Shown: one piece after another, positions 13,892 through 21,256 of the stretch | How the letters are laid out: the number at the start of each line of letters is the position of its first letter | How positions within the stretch are numbered: the stretch's first letter is position 1 | Assembly (NCBI GenBank): GCA_034409055.1 | Contig: DAOUMU010000188.1 | Coordinates: 1 to 21,271, forward strand | Direction of reading: 5' to 3' | Source of the DNA: DAOUMU01 sp034409055 | GTDB taxonomy: Bacteria > Chloroflexota > Anaerolineae > 4572-78 > J111 | DNA length: 21,271 nt | Translations under genes and position numbers: made by a program | The notes under the pieces: generated by a model | What the model saw: the letters and a program-made list of their open reading frames with translations, nothing else | Told to the model about the DNA's origin: nothing | The model's database searches: none

Positions 13892-15562
13892 ATGAAAGTT
13901 GCAGAAATCGTCGTTAGAATTCTGGAGAGTGAGGGGGTCCAGGCTGCCTTTGGCATCCCCGGTGCGGCCATTAACCCGGTCTACGAGTATCTCGGTACTT
14001 CCCAACAGATTAAGCATTATCTGGCCCGTCACGAGGAGGGAGCGGTTCATGCCGCCGATGGTTACTACCGGGCCAGCCATCGGCTGGCTTTGGCTATTTG
14101 CACTTCGGGTCCTGCTGCTACCAACTTCGTGACCGGACTGTACACCGCCCAGATCGATTCGATCCCGCTGATGGCCATCACCGGGCAAAACGTGCGGGCC
14201 CAACTGGGCAAAGAGGCCTTCCAATGTGTGGACATCGCCGAGATTGCGAAACCGGTCTGTAAAGAAACCTGGTGTATTACCGAGCCAAGCCAGGTGCCAA
14301 CCATCATGCGGAAGGCATTCCGTGTCGCCAGGGAGGGACGGCCCGGCCCCGTCCTGATCGATCTCCCGCTTGATGTCCAATTGGCAGACATCGACTACGA
14401 TCCGGAGAGGGATGCCCCTCTGTCCATTACCAAACCTGCTCCCAACCGGAAGCAAATCGCTCAGGCAGTGGACATGCTGCTCGCAGCCGAGAACCCTGTC
14501 CTGATTATGGGGGGTGGCGTTTTACTGGCCCAGGCGTTAGAGCGGTTTGTAGAGTTTGCAGAGTACCTCTCTCTGCCGGTGATTACGACCTACATGGCCA
14601 CGGGCGGCATTGCCGCCGACCATCCGCTGCATGTGGGGCATATCGGTATCCAGGTCGGTTCCCCCTTTGGGAACCAGTTCTTCCTGAAGTCGGACCTGGT
14701 GCTGGGGATTGGTTGTCGCTTCGGTGATCGGCATACGGGCAAACTCGATGCCTACACCAAGGGTCGCCGGTTCATCCACATCGACATCGAGCCGTCTCAC
14801 ATTGGGCGCATTGTGCCAACGGAGTTGGGGATCGTGGCAGACGCCGGGCTGGCCTTGGAAGTGCTGCTAGAGGAGGTTAAAACCAGAACAGAACGGCGCG
14901 ATCCCACCGACCGGGTCAGAAATATTCCCCAAGATCGGGGTCGGTTGGCCCGCAAGACAGATTACGACCAGGTGCCCATCAAGCCGCAACGGGTCTACCA
15001 GGAGATGAATGAGTACTTTGACCCGAACACGATCTTCACCACTGGCTGTGGGCTGACCCAGATCTGGTCAGGCCAGTTTCAGAGCATCGCCAAACCGTAC
15101 ACTTACCTGGCTTCCGGTGGCGCGGGCACCCTGGGGTTCGATTTGCCGGCCGCCGTCGGGGCCAAGATTGCCCGGCCTGAGGCCACAGTCGTTGCGGTGA
15201 TGGGCGACGGCGGATTTGGCTTCATGGTGGAGGAAATGGCAATGGCTTGTCAGCACCATATTCCCGTCATCGTGGTTATCATCAACAACGGCTACCTAAG
15301 CCTGATCCGCCAGAACCAGCGCTATGCTTATGAGTATGAGTACGCCGTGGATCTGACCTACGATGGTCCTGGGGTAGACTTCGTCCGGTTAGCCGAGTCG
15401 TTCGGAGCCTACGGTGAACGGGTGACCCAACCGGAAGAGATCCGCCCGGCATTTGATCGGGCGGTCAAGTCTGGCAAGCCAGCCGTAGTGGACATCATCG
15501 TCGAGCGCGAAACTGACGCCTCTATGGGAGCCAGCCTGGACGCCATACGGGAGTTTGCTTAA
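13892..15562 (+). CDS. gcl: Glyoxylate carboligase-like ThDP-dependent enzyme
   Basis: 556-aa thiamine-diphosphate enzyme of the acetolactate synthase superfamily. It would join two glyoxylates to tartronate semialdehyde and CO2 if it is a true Gcl. Gcl-like marks are GIPGAAINPVYEY near the start, EAFQCVDIAEIAKPV, RHTGKLDAYTKGRR, HIDIEPSHIGRIV, KPQRVYQEMN, NNGYLSLIRQ and the terminal MGASLDAIREF. The ThDP/Mg motif is MGDGGFGF...INN. Unlike E. coli Gcl, where Val replaces the activating Glu (V51), this protein has RHEEGA with Glu at 48, so reaction choice is uncertain and acetolactate synthesis is possible. ATG 13892 has GGAGG eight bases upstream; the TTG at 13877 is rejected as its spacing is too short. 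No hyi, glxR or ilvN neighbour. Confidence 0.82.
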   Translation: MKVAEIVVRILESEGVQAAFGIPGAAINPVYEYLGTSQQIKHYLARHEEGAVHAADGYYRASHRLALAICTSGPAATNFVTGLYTAQIDSIPLMAITGQNVRAQLGKEAFQCVDIAEIAKPVCKETWCITEPSQVPTIMRKAFRVAREGRPGPVLIDLPLDVQLADIDYDPERDAPLSITKPAPNRKQIAQAVDMLLAAENPVLIMGGGVLLAQALERFVEFAEYLSLPVITTYMATGGIAADHPLHVGHIGIQVGSPFGNQFFLKSDLVLGIGCRFGDRHTGKLDAYTKGRRFIHIDIEPSHIGRIVPTELGIVADAGLALEVLLEEVKTRTERRDPTDRVRNIPQDRGRLARKTDYDQVPIKPQRVYQEMNEYFDPNTIFTTGCGLTQIWSGQFQSIAKPYTYLASGGAGTLGFDLPAAVGAKIARPEATVVAVMGDGGFGFMVEEMAMACQHHIPVIVVIINNGYLSLIRQNQRYAYEYEYAVDLTYDGPGVDFVRLAESFGAYGERVTQPEEIRPAFDRAVKSGKPAVVDIIVERETDASMGASLDAIREFA

Positions 15563-15646
15563 ACTACCTGACCGTCCGTCGTTGATCTGGGAGGCCGGGT
15601 TGCTTCGCTAAGGATCGTGGATTGAATAACTTACCCATAAAGTTAA

Positions 15647-16393
15647 TTAATTTTCACTCGCAGCCTGGCCTATCTGAATCTTAAGGCTCATCTGGGTTAT
15701 GATGACCATGGCCAGATGGACCGGCCAAAGCAGCCACAAGTTGGGGCTGTAAAAGAAAACAGCAGCCGTTAAAATTAAAATAATGATATTCATTAGTAAT
15801 TGCGGCCGGGTCTGTTTACTTTTTTGCAACCAGGCCACTAATATCCATTCCAAGATGACCAAGCTTGCTCCCAACATCACTCCCAGGTAAAGATCATCGG
15901 TTATTAACCAGAAAATGGCTCGATAAAAGGCCCAATGAAGGCCATCATAAATAATTCTCAAAATAGACAGGTGAGAGCCGGTTTCAACCCCAATGGCCCA
16001 CCGGGTCAGGCCTAACTGAATGCCACCCAGTAAGACGAGGGCCATTAAACCGGCTATGATCGTGGCCCTACTATCAACCAGCCATTCTAATAGCATTAAA
16101 ACAAAAGCGTATTGAATTTCAGCGACGGCCCGTTGGAACGGAACCCCGGCCAAATCAACTAACACAAAATATTCTAAACCTTTTAGCCCCAACAACCTGG
16201 CCGGTACGATCCCCAATACAATACCTAAATAGGGCACCCCCACAAAATAAAAAAATTGAGCAGTGCGGCCAAGCCACTGCTCTTCTACCTGCCAGGGGTG
16301 ATCATTCACCCGTTTATTTTTTAGCCAAACCCAACCCACTGAAAGCAGAAGAGAAAAAAGAATCAGTCCTCCTGCCCACCCCGGCTGACTCAT
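15647..16393 (-). CDS. Multi-pass membrane protein of unknown function, in operon with the histidine kinase
   Basis: 248-aa protein with about six hydrophobic helices (for example residues 9-22, 44-66, 92-107, 112-130, 172-190 and 200-235), separated by short charged loops. I recognise no family or catalytic motif. The ATG at 16393 lies two bases after the stop of the kinase gene, so the two are probably co-translated; an in-frame TTG two codons earlier is a less likely start. Being paired with a membrane sensor kinase, it may help in sensing or be a target of the pathway, but the sequence gives no direct evidence. The gene is convergent with the Gcl-like gene across an 84-bp gap without a clear terminator. 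Confidence 0.72.
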   Translation of the reverse strand: MSQPGWAGGLILFSLLLSVGWVWLKNKRVNDHPWQVEEQWLGRTAQFFYFVGVPYLGIVLGIVPARLLGLKGLEYFVLVDLAGVPFQRAVAEIQYAFVLMLLEWLVDSRATIIAGLMALVLLGGIQLGLTRWAIGVETGSHLSILRIIYDGLHWAFYRAIFWLITDDLYLGVMLGASLVILEWILVAWLQKSKQTRPQLLMNIIILILTAAVFFYSPNLWLLWPVHLAMVIITQMSLKIQIGQAASEN

Positions 16394-16395
16394 AA

Positions 16396-18126
16396 TCAAT
16401 CTTCATCTTCTCCAGCAGAGGCGAATGGAAGTTCAAGCCGAACTGCTGTACCTTTACCCCGAGCAGATTCTATCGTACATTCCCCACCGACAAGTTGAGC
16501 CCGTTCCTCCATATTGATCATGCCCAAACTGGTACGCTTGTCATAAGTAGATTGGGTAGTCGCTACGTCAAAACCAATCCCGTTGTCTCTTATTTCAACC
16601 AATAGACTGTCCTGTTTAGCTACCAGGCTGATTCTAATCTCGGTGGCCTGAGCGTGTTTTTTGGCATTACTTACAGCCTCTTCAGTAATGGCAAAAACAA
16701 TCCCCTCAGCCTCCGAACTCAATTGCCCATCATAGCCTCGATTAATAAGACCCACCCTAAAGGACTCATTGGCATTCAATCTCTCGACATATTGCTCGAG
16801 CGCCGGAATCAAGCCCTGCGTTTCCAAGATAACCGGTCGCATAGCAAAGAGCATTGTTCTGATCTCTTGAGTAGTACGTTGAGCAATTTCTTCGACCTTT
16901 TCTAGCTCATCATAGGCTTTCTCGAAATCCTTGCTTTTTACCACCATTTTAAGAAAGCTCAGGCGCATAACGATGGCGGCAATAGATTGGGTAGGCCCGT
17001 CATGCAGATCACGGGCCAACTTGTGACGAGCTTCGGTCTCTTTCTCCAGTATCCTCTGTTGTTCACCACGCAGGTCCTCAAAGAGTTGGGCATTTTGCAG
17101 GGCAATAATAGCCTGGCTGCAAAAGGTTGTTAACAATTGCTTGTGATCTTCGTTATAAAAATTAGGTTCCGTACTACAAAAAAGGACCACCCCATACGTA
17201 TTGTACCCTGCTCGTAAGGGGGCACACACTGCCGACCGGCAGCCAGGTGTTGAGGCAAACGAGGTCAAGGTTTTATCCTTTTGCACATTGTGGGTGATGG
17301 CAACTTCAGCTCTTTGAATGGTCCGGCCGATCAACCCCTCTGTACTGTTCACCCGGCGTCCCTCATCAGCCCGGCCTATATTACGACCGGCTGCAACGGT
17401 TAACTTATCACCTTCACCCTCGAAAAGCAGCACCATGCCCACCGTCGATTCATCCTTCGTCCCTACCTCAGCCATGGCCGAGAAAGCCAAATCAACCATA
17501 GCCCGCAACACCTGGCGATAGTTGAGGGTAGAACTCAGGGTAACCGCCATTTTGGAAATTAACTTACCCCGCTCATTGTCTATGCGCAGGCGGTCAAGTT
17601 CTGTGGCGTTGGCCTGCTCAACCATCTCCACCCGTTGCCGGATAAAGAAGCCAGGCAATGCTCCCACGACAAAAAATATGAGAGCGTTCACGCCCAGGTT
17701 CAACAAGTCATCGATCGCTAAGTCTGACCGGCTAGTATCTTCAAGGAGACCGGATACCGAGAGATAGCCATAACCTGAAACAATAGGCAGAGCAGTTAAC
17801 AAACCAGCTTCAGTGTTCCAACGTACCCCCGCCATAAGGACTGGAAATAACATAAGTGGCAAGAGTAATTGCACGTGCTCGCTTAACAGAATAAGTAAAG
17901 CAATGGCCAGCACAATATCCAAAATCGTCGCGATAACACTCAACCAAGCCGGAAAAAACTTGGCCCACAACAAAGCAGCGTAAAGGCCGTTTAGGGCAAA
18001 ACTAACCAGGATAAGAAGCGGAAGTGTGGAAAATTCAAGAAGTGATTCAAGGCCAATAACAATAACAACAAATAAGGCAATCAGAAACAGCCAAAGCCAT
18101 CTTAAGTTAGAAACAAGCCAATCCAA
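16396..18126 (-). CDS. Membrane GAF-domain sensor histidine kinase (HisKA_3, NarL-partner type)
   Basis: 576-aa sensor kinase. Order: five or six N-terminal membrane helices (10-163), a helical linker, a GAF domain (about 195-348), a HisKA_3 dimerisation domain with phosphorylated His in ARDLHDGPTQ (H375), and HATPase_c with EEAVSNAKKHA (N487), DNGIGFD (514-520), TSLGM and GKGTAV. Kinases of this class phosphorylate NarL/LuxR-type regulators, and one lies divergently 450 bp away. The listed start is TTG at 18126, without a ribosome binding site. The frame stays open upstream, and GGAGG at 18179-18183 sits seven bases before an ATA codon (18169-18171) that would add 15 residues, so the true start may be there. 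A possible promoter has its -10 box TATAAT at 18259-18264. The signal sensed is unknown. Confidence 0.9.
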   Translation of the reverse strand: MDWLVSNLRWLWLFLIALFVVIVIGLESLLEFSTLPLLILVSFALNGLYAALLWAKFFPAWLSVIATILDIVLAIALLILLSEHVQLLLPLMLFPVLMAGVRWNTEAGLLTALPIVSGYGYLSVSGLLEDTSRSDLAIDDLLNLGVNALIFFVVGALPGFFIRQRVEMVEQANATELDRLRIDNERGKLISKMAVTLSSTLNYRQVLRAMVDLAFSAMAEVGTKDESTVGMVLLFEGEGDKLTVAAGRNIGRADEGRRVNSTEGLIGRTIQRAEVAITHNVQKDKTLTSFASTPGCRSAVCAPLRAGYNTYGVVLFCSTEPNFYNEDHKQLLTTFCSQAIIALQNAQLFEDLRGEQQRILEKETEARHKLARDLHDGPTQSIAAIVMRLSFLKMVVKSKDFEKAYDELEKVEEIAQRTTQEIRTMLFAMRPVILETQGLIPALEQYVERLNANESFRVGLINRGYDGQLSSEAEGIVFAITEEAVSNAKKHAQATEIRISLVAKQDSLLVEIRDNGIGFDVATTQSTYDKRTSLGMINMEERAQLVGGECTIESARGKGTAVRLELPFASAGEDED

Positions 18127-18258
18127 CGAGAGGGGGCTAAGTTGTGTGTTTTCCTTACTCTCTGCTGCTATGATAGCGCCTCCATTTTTTCAACGAAATG
18201 GATTCCAATGCACCAAAAAATGTCTGACAGAGTATTGCTGAGTAGTTACCTTTTATCT

Positions 18259-18264
18259 ATTATA
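18259..18264 (-). promoter_or_regulatory. Likely -10 box for the histidine kinase gene
   Basis: A perfect TATAAT on the minus strand. The -35 at the right distance (TTTCCT, 17 bp upstream) is weak. Transcription from about 18252 would give a leader that includes GGAGG at 18179-18183. Confidence 0.4.
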
Positions 18265-18317
18265 TACAAACTAGCCCAGGGAGGAAACTATCGTCCCTCT
18301 TAATTTGGCTCGCGTCT

Positions 18318-18443
18318 TTACATAATTGCCAACGCCTGTTCCAGGTCAGCGATAATGTCCGTAGCATCCTCAATGCCGGCTGATAATCGCACTAAGCCCT
18401 CACCGATGCCTACTTGGGATCGGTCCGCCGCCGACAAACTGCG
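18318..18443 (-). pseudogene. 3' remnant of a trans-sulfuration (cystathionine gamma-synthase/lyase-type) enzyme gene
   Basis: Minus-strand translation gives 41 residues: RSLSAADRSQVGIGEGLVRL, then SAGIEDATDIIADLEQALAIM and TAA at 18318-18320. This matches the conserved C-terminus of the Cys/Met-metabolism PLP family (GI..GLVRLS.GIED..D.I.DL.QAL). Nothing similar continues on the 5' side (18444 onward), so more than 300 residues are missing. It sits in the 448-bp gap between the divergent kinase and response regulator genes. Confidence 0.75.
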
Positions 18444-18539
18444 GGAGGATATATAAGTCCACCAATTATATGCTGAAGAAGTCACGCTCACAAGTAGGTC
18501 AAGGTTAAATAGTTATGGTTGAAGATAATGCTTAGAGTT

Positions 18540-18568
18540 TTGCTCCAAAATGGTCCGGCGGTTACAAT
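18540..18568 (+). promoter_or_regulatory. Promoter of the response regulator gene, probably leaderless
   Basis: TTGCTC (18540-18545), 17 bp, TACAAT (18563-18568). Six bases separate the -10 box from the ATG at 18575, the same layout as before sngA, and no ribosome binding site is present. Confidence 0.5.
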
Positions 18569-18574
18569 CAATAA

Positions 18575-19216
18575 ATGATGTCCTCACTCGCAGATAACCT
18601 TCGCCTGCTAATTGTGGCCGATGATCCGCTGGTTCGGGCCGGGTTAGCCGCGATTTTGGCCAACCAGCCCAACTATACGATTGTCGGCCAGACAGCCGGA
18701 GAGGCTGATTTACTGACTGAACTGGATATCTATCAGCCCGATGTCGTGGTTTGGGACCTGGGTTGGGATCCGGCCACAAAATTGGACCACCTGGCTGACC
18801 TGAAGGAAGCTAACCTACCGGTCGTGGCCCTGTTGCCCGACGAAACCTATGCGTCTGAAGTCTGGGGCGCTGGTGCACGCGGTCTACTGCCCCGAGACGT
18901 CAACACAGATAAGCTGCTGGCTGCCCTGCGAGCGGCTGTCCAGGGATTAGTGACTTTTGAGCCAGAGTTAGCCGGCGGTCTACTGCCAGATAGACACCTG
19001 GAGTCACCCCCCCTCGTTGAAGAATTGACTCCCCGTGAGTTAGAGGTGTTGCAAATTTTGGCAGAAGGGCTACCCAACAAGGCCATTGCTCGCCGGTTGG
19101 GTATCAGCGAGCACACCGTCAAATTCCACGTCAATGCCATCCTGAGTAAACTGGGCGCCCAGAGTCGGACCGAAGCCGTGGTCTACGCTACCCGTCTGGG
19201 CTTAATCCTGCTCTGA
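18575..19216 (+). CDS. NarL/FixJ-type response regulator with atypical receiver
   Basis: 213-aa DNA-binding response regulator. The receiver (about 9-122) keeps the acidic pair D16-D17 and the phospho-accepting D61 (VVVWDLGW). The position of the conserved Thr/Ser carries Leu (VVALL, L87) and that of the conserved Lys carries Arg (GLLPRD, R107), so switching may be altered. The C-terminal LuxR HTH (about 150-210) is canonical: LTPRELEVLQILAEGLPNKA and ISEHTVKFHVNAILSKL. The HisKA_3 kinase transcribed away from it is the natural partner. The ATG at 18575 is followed directly by a second ATG; no ribosome binding site is visible, and a promoter six bases upstream suggests a leaderless message. 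Two proteases lie downstream on the same strand, separated by repeats. Confidence 0.9.
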   Translation: MMSSLADNLRLLIVADDPLVRAGLAAILANQPNYTIVGQTAGEADLLTELDIYQPDVVVWDLGWDPATKLDHLADLKEANLPVVALLPDETYASEVWGAGARGLLPRDVNTDKLLAALRAAVQGLVTFEPELAGGLLPDRHLESPPLVEELTPRELEVLQILAEGLPNKAIARRLGISEHTVKFHVNAILSKLGAQSRTEAVVYATRLGLILL

Positions 19217-19267
19217 TTGACGATTGACGATTGACGATTTTGAACCATCAATCGTAAATCGTAAATC
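19216..19267. repeat. Heptamer tandem repeats with mirrored arms
   Basis: Three units of ATTGACG (19216-19236) are followed, after a short gap, by about two and a half units of AATCGTA (19250-19267). The arms are partly complementary (ACGATT against AATCGT), so the array can fold as a hairpin in several registers. The first unit overlaps the stop codon region of the response regulator gene. Confidence 0.7.
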
Positions 19268-19385
19268 TGAATTCGTAAATCAACAACGGCCTACCCATTT
19301 TTCCAGGTCTATCCCCGCCGGATGGTTGATGTAAAATGCTTCGCTAACTGGTAAACTGAAAAGAATTCAATTATCAACGGCGAAG

Positions 19386-19437
19386 GACGAACGACCAAAT
19401 AAATGGGCATTCGTCGTTGGTCGTTCGTCGTTCGTCG
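19386..19437. repeat. Inverted heptamer repeat upstream of the protease pair
   Basis: GACGAACGACCA (19386-19397) and TGGTCGTTCGTC (19418-19429) form a perfect 12-bp stem with a 20-base loop. The right arm is part of four seven-base units TCGTCGT, TGGTCGT, TCGTCGT, TCGTCGC (19411-19438). It ends 22 bases before the GTG start of the first protease, so it could affect translation or read-through from the regulator gene. Confidence 0.65.
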
Positions 19438-19459
19438 CCAACCATTAGGAGGTTAAATC

Positions 19460-20359
19460 GTGACAGAAGTATTACTAAATTTATCCAATGCTTTAGCGGC
19501 CACTGTAAAAACTGCCGGTTCGGGGGTGGTTCGGGTGGAAGCGCGCCGGCGCTTACCCGCCAGTGGCATTGTTTGGTCGCCCGACGGGGTCATTGTTACG
19601 GCTCACCATGTCGTCCAGCAAGAGGACAACATCCGTCTCGGGCTACCCGACGGGCAGACAGTTTCAGCGACGTTGGTTGGCCGTGACCCCACGACGGACC
19701 TGGCTGTACTACAGGCCGAGGTGACAAACTTGACGCCCCCCACCTGGGTTGAACCTGACAATCTACAAGTGGGCCATCTGGTACTGGCCCTGGGCCGGCC
19801 GGGCCAGACTGTCCAGGCCACCCTGGGGATTATCAGCGCCCTGAGTGAAAAAAACTGGCGCGCCCCGGCCGGTGGCCTGCTGGATCGTTACCTGCAAACA
19901 GACGTGGTGATGTACCCGGGCTTCTCCGGGGGACCGCTGGTCAGTGCTGCCGGTAAGGTGATCGGACTTAACACCTCGGCCCTGGTACGGGGTGTTAGCC
20001 TGACTGTGCCGGTTACGACCCTACAGCGGGTGATCGAAACCCTGTTGGCTCATGGCCGTGTTCGCCGGGGCTACCTGGGGGTCAGTACGCAACCGGTTCG
20101 TCTGTCCGAGGCTCTGAGGCAACAATTGGCGCAGGAAACCGGGTTGCTCCTGGTCGCCGTTGAGCCGGATAGTCCGGCCGAGCAAGGCGGGCTATTACTG
20201 GGTGATACCATTGTGGCCCTGGATGACACACCGGTTCGCCATCACGATGACCTGCTGGCTCTCCTGAGCGCCGATCGAGTCGGGACAACGGCGTCAATAC
20301 GTATCGTGCGGGGGGGTCAGGTGGAGGAAGTAAAGGTTGTTGTCGGCGAGCGCAGTTGA
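19460..20359 (+). CDS. HtrA/DegP-like S1C serine protease with one PDZ domain, no signal peptide
   Basis: 299-aa trypsin-like serine protease. The catalytic triad is H50 (VTAHHVV, where the family usually has TNAHVV), D80 (TTDLAVL) and S156 (GFSGGPL, usually GNSGGPL). A PDZ domain follows (about 203-290, RGYLGV...VEPDSPAEQGGLLLGDTIVALDD). Unlike classical DegP/HtrA, there is no signal peptide or membrane anchor; the N-terminus LLNLSNALAATVKTAGSGVV enters the protease fold directly. It therefore probably acts in the cytoplasm on misfolded or regulatory proteins. The GTG start at 19460 is supported by AGGAGG about seven bases upstream. Its stop overlaps the start region of the next protease gene, so the two form an operon. 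Substrates are unknown. Confidence 0.88.
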   Translation: MTEVLLNLSNALAATVKTAGSGVVRVEARRRLPASGIVWSPDGVIVTAHHVVQQEDNIRLGLPDGQTVSATLVGRDPTTDLAVLQAEVTNLTPPTWVEPDNLQVGHLVLALGRPGQTVQATLGIISALSEKNWRAPAGGLLDRYLQTDVVMYPGFSGGPLVSAAGKVIGLNTSALVRGVSLTVPVTTLQRVIETLLAHGRVRRGYLGVSTQPVRLSEALRQQLAQETGLLLVAVEPDSPAEQGGLLLGDTIVALDDTPVRHHDDLLALLSADRVGTTASIRIVRGGQVEEVKVVVGERS

Positions 20360-20361
20360 CG

Positions 20362-20961
20362 ATGTCTGATCTATTACAGCAGCTAAACAACGAAATGGCC
20401 GCCGTGGTGGAGAAGGTGCGGGGCAGTCTGGTGCAAATCAACAACGGCCGGAACGGGGCAGGCGCCGGCACGATCTGGCATCCAGATGGGTTGATTATCA
20501 CCAATGCTCATGTGGTGCGCCATTCAAGGCTCAAGGTCACCCTGCCGGATGGACGCAGCCTGCCAGGCCGGCTGTTGGCCCAGGACACAGATCGTGATCT
20601 GGCGGCTTTGTCCGTAGAAGCCAATAACCTACCCACCATCGAGTTGGGCCGTTCAAAACAACTTCAACCGGGACAGTGGGTGTTGGCCCTGGGGCATCCC
20701 TGGGGGGTGCTTGGTGCTGTGACGGCCGGTATCGTCATTGATATGGGGGAGCCCCCAGAAATGTCACCCGCCCGGGGCGAGTTTATCCAGGTCAGCTTAC
20801 CGCTGCGACCAGGCCATTCCGGTGGTCCCCTGGTTGATGTTCACGGCCGGCTGCTTGGCATCAACACCATGATTACCGGTCCGGAGGTAGGCCTGGCCGT
20901 GCCGTTACACGTGATTAAGGCCTTCTTGCACCATCATTTGGGTTCCAAACTGGCAAAATAG
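20362..20961 (+). CDS. S1C trypsin-like protease without PDZ domain
   Basis: 199-aa protease domain only. The triad is visible: H50 (ITNAHVV), D79 (DRDLAAL) and S153 (GHSGGPLVD). It ends shortly after the protease fold, with no PDZ domain and no signal peptide. It is similar in layout to the first protease, so the pair probably arose by duplication followed by loss or gain of PDZ. The ATG at 20362 is preferred; a TTG two codons earlier (20356) overlaps the stop of the first gene. No strong ribosome binding site is seen, so translation is probably coupled. The two may form mixed oligomers, but this is inference. A strong terminator follows. Confidence 0.86.
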   Translation: MSDLLQQLNNEMAAVVEKVRGSLVQINNGRNGAGAGTIWHPDGLIITNAHVVRHSRLKVTLPDGRSLPGRLLAQDTDRDLAALSVEANNLPTIELGRSKQLQPGQWVLALGHPWGVLGAVTAGIVIDMGEPPEMSPARGEFIQVSLPLRPGHSGGPLVDVHGRLLGINTMITGPEVGLAVPLHVIKAFLHHHLGSKLAK

Positions 20962-20978
20962 GAATCTTACAAATGTTG

Positions 20979-21010
20979 AAAGAGCCAGCCGTTATTGGCT
21001 GGCTCTTTTT
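20979..21010 (+). terminator. Rho-independent terminator of the protease operon
   Basis: A perfect 12-bp stem AAAGAGCCAGCC / GGCTGGCTCTTT with a six-base loop (GTTATT), followed by a T run, starting 18 bases after the stop of the second protease gene. Confidence 0.92.
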
Positions 21011-21036
21011 GTGTCCGAACCAAAAATATAACGTCA

Positions 21037-21065
21037 TTGTCATAACTGTATAAGCGTGTTACAAT
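21037..21065 (+). promoter_or_regulatory. Promoter near the right edge
   Basis: TTGTCA (21037-21042), exactly 17 bp, TACAAT (21060-21065). It lies just past the protease terminator and points toward the ATG at 21107, giving a leader of about 35 bases. Confidence 0.5.
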
Positions 21066-21106
21066 TGGAATAAGGTCACATTTTTATTTTATGGGAATAA
21101 AGCCAC

Positions 21107-21256
21107 ATGCCACGCGTTTTTGACAACATCAGTAACCAACTCTTATCACTCAACGTTCGTTCATTTTTTTCGGCAAAAGCCAGATTGATATTGCTGTGTA
21201 CAAGGAAGCAACAATGTGGAAGCAATAAGACGAATTTTCGTCATCAGTTGGGTTAA
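21107..21256 (+). pseudogene. Short ORF with MPRVFDN start, possibly the broken 5' end of a larger gene
   Basis: 49 codons from ATG 21107 to TAA 21254-21256. The first residues MPRVFDNISNQLL recall the start of large phospholipase D-like/helicase proteins that often begin MPRIFDNI, but after residue 14 the similarity is lost and a stop follows. A promoter is well placed upstream; a ribosome binding site is not evident. It may be a frameshifted remnant or a chance ORF. The rest of the stretch to the window end holds nothing else I can support. Confidence 0.25.

Noticed and set aside
13841..14455. A 204-codon open frame on the minus strand opposite the Gcl-like gene
   Set aside because: Antisense to a strongly conserved enzyme and without any motif of its own.
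19216..19438. CRISPR-like repeats
   Set aside because: The units are seven bases long, contiguous and without spacers; they are simple tandem heptamers.
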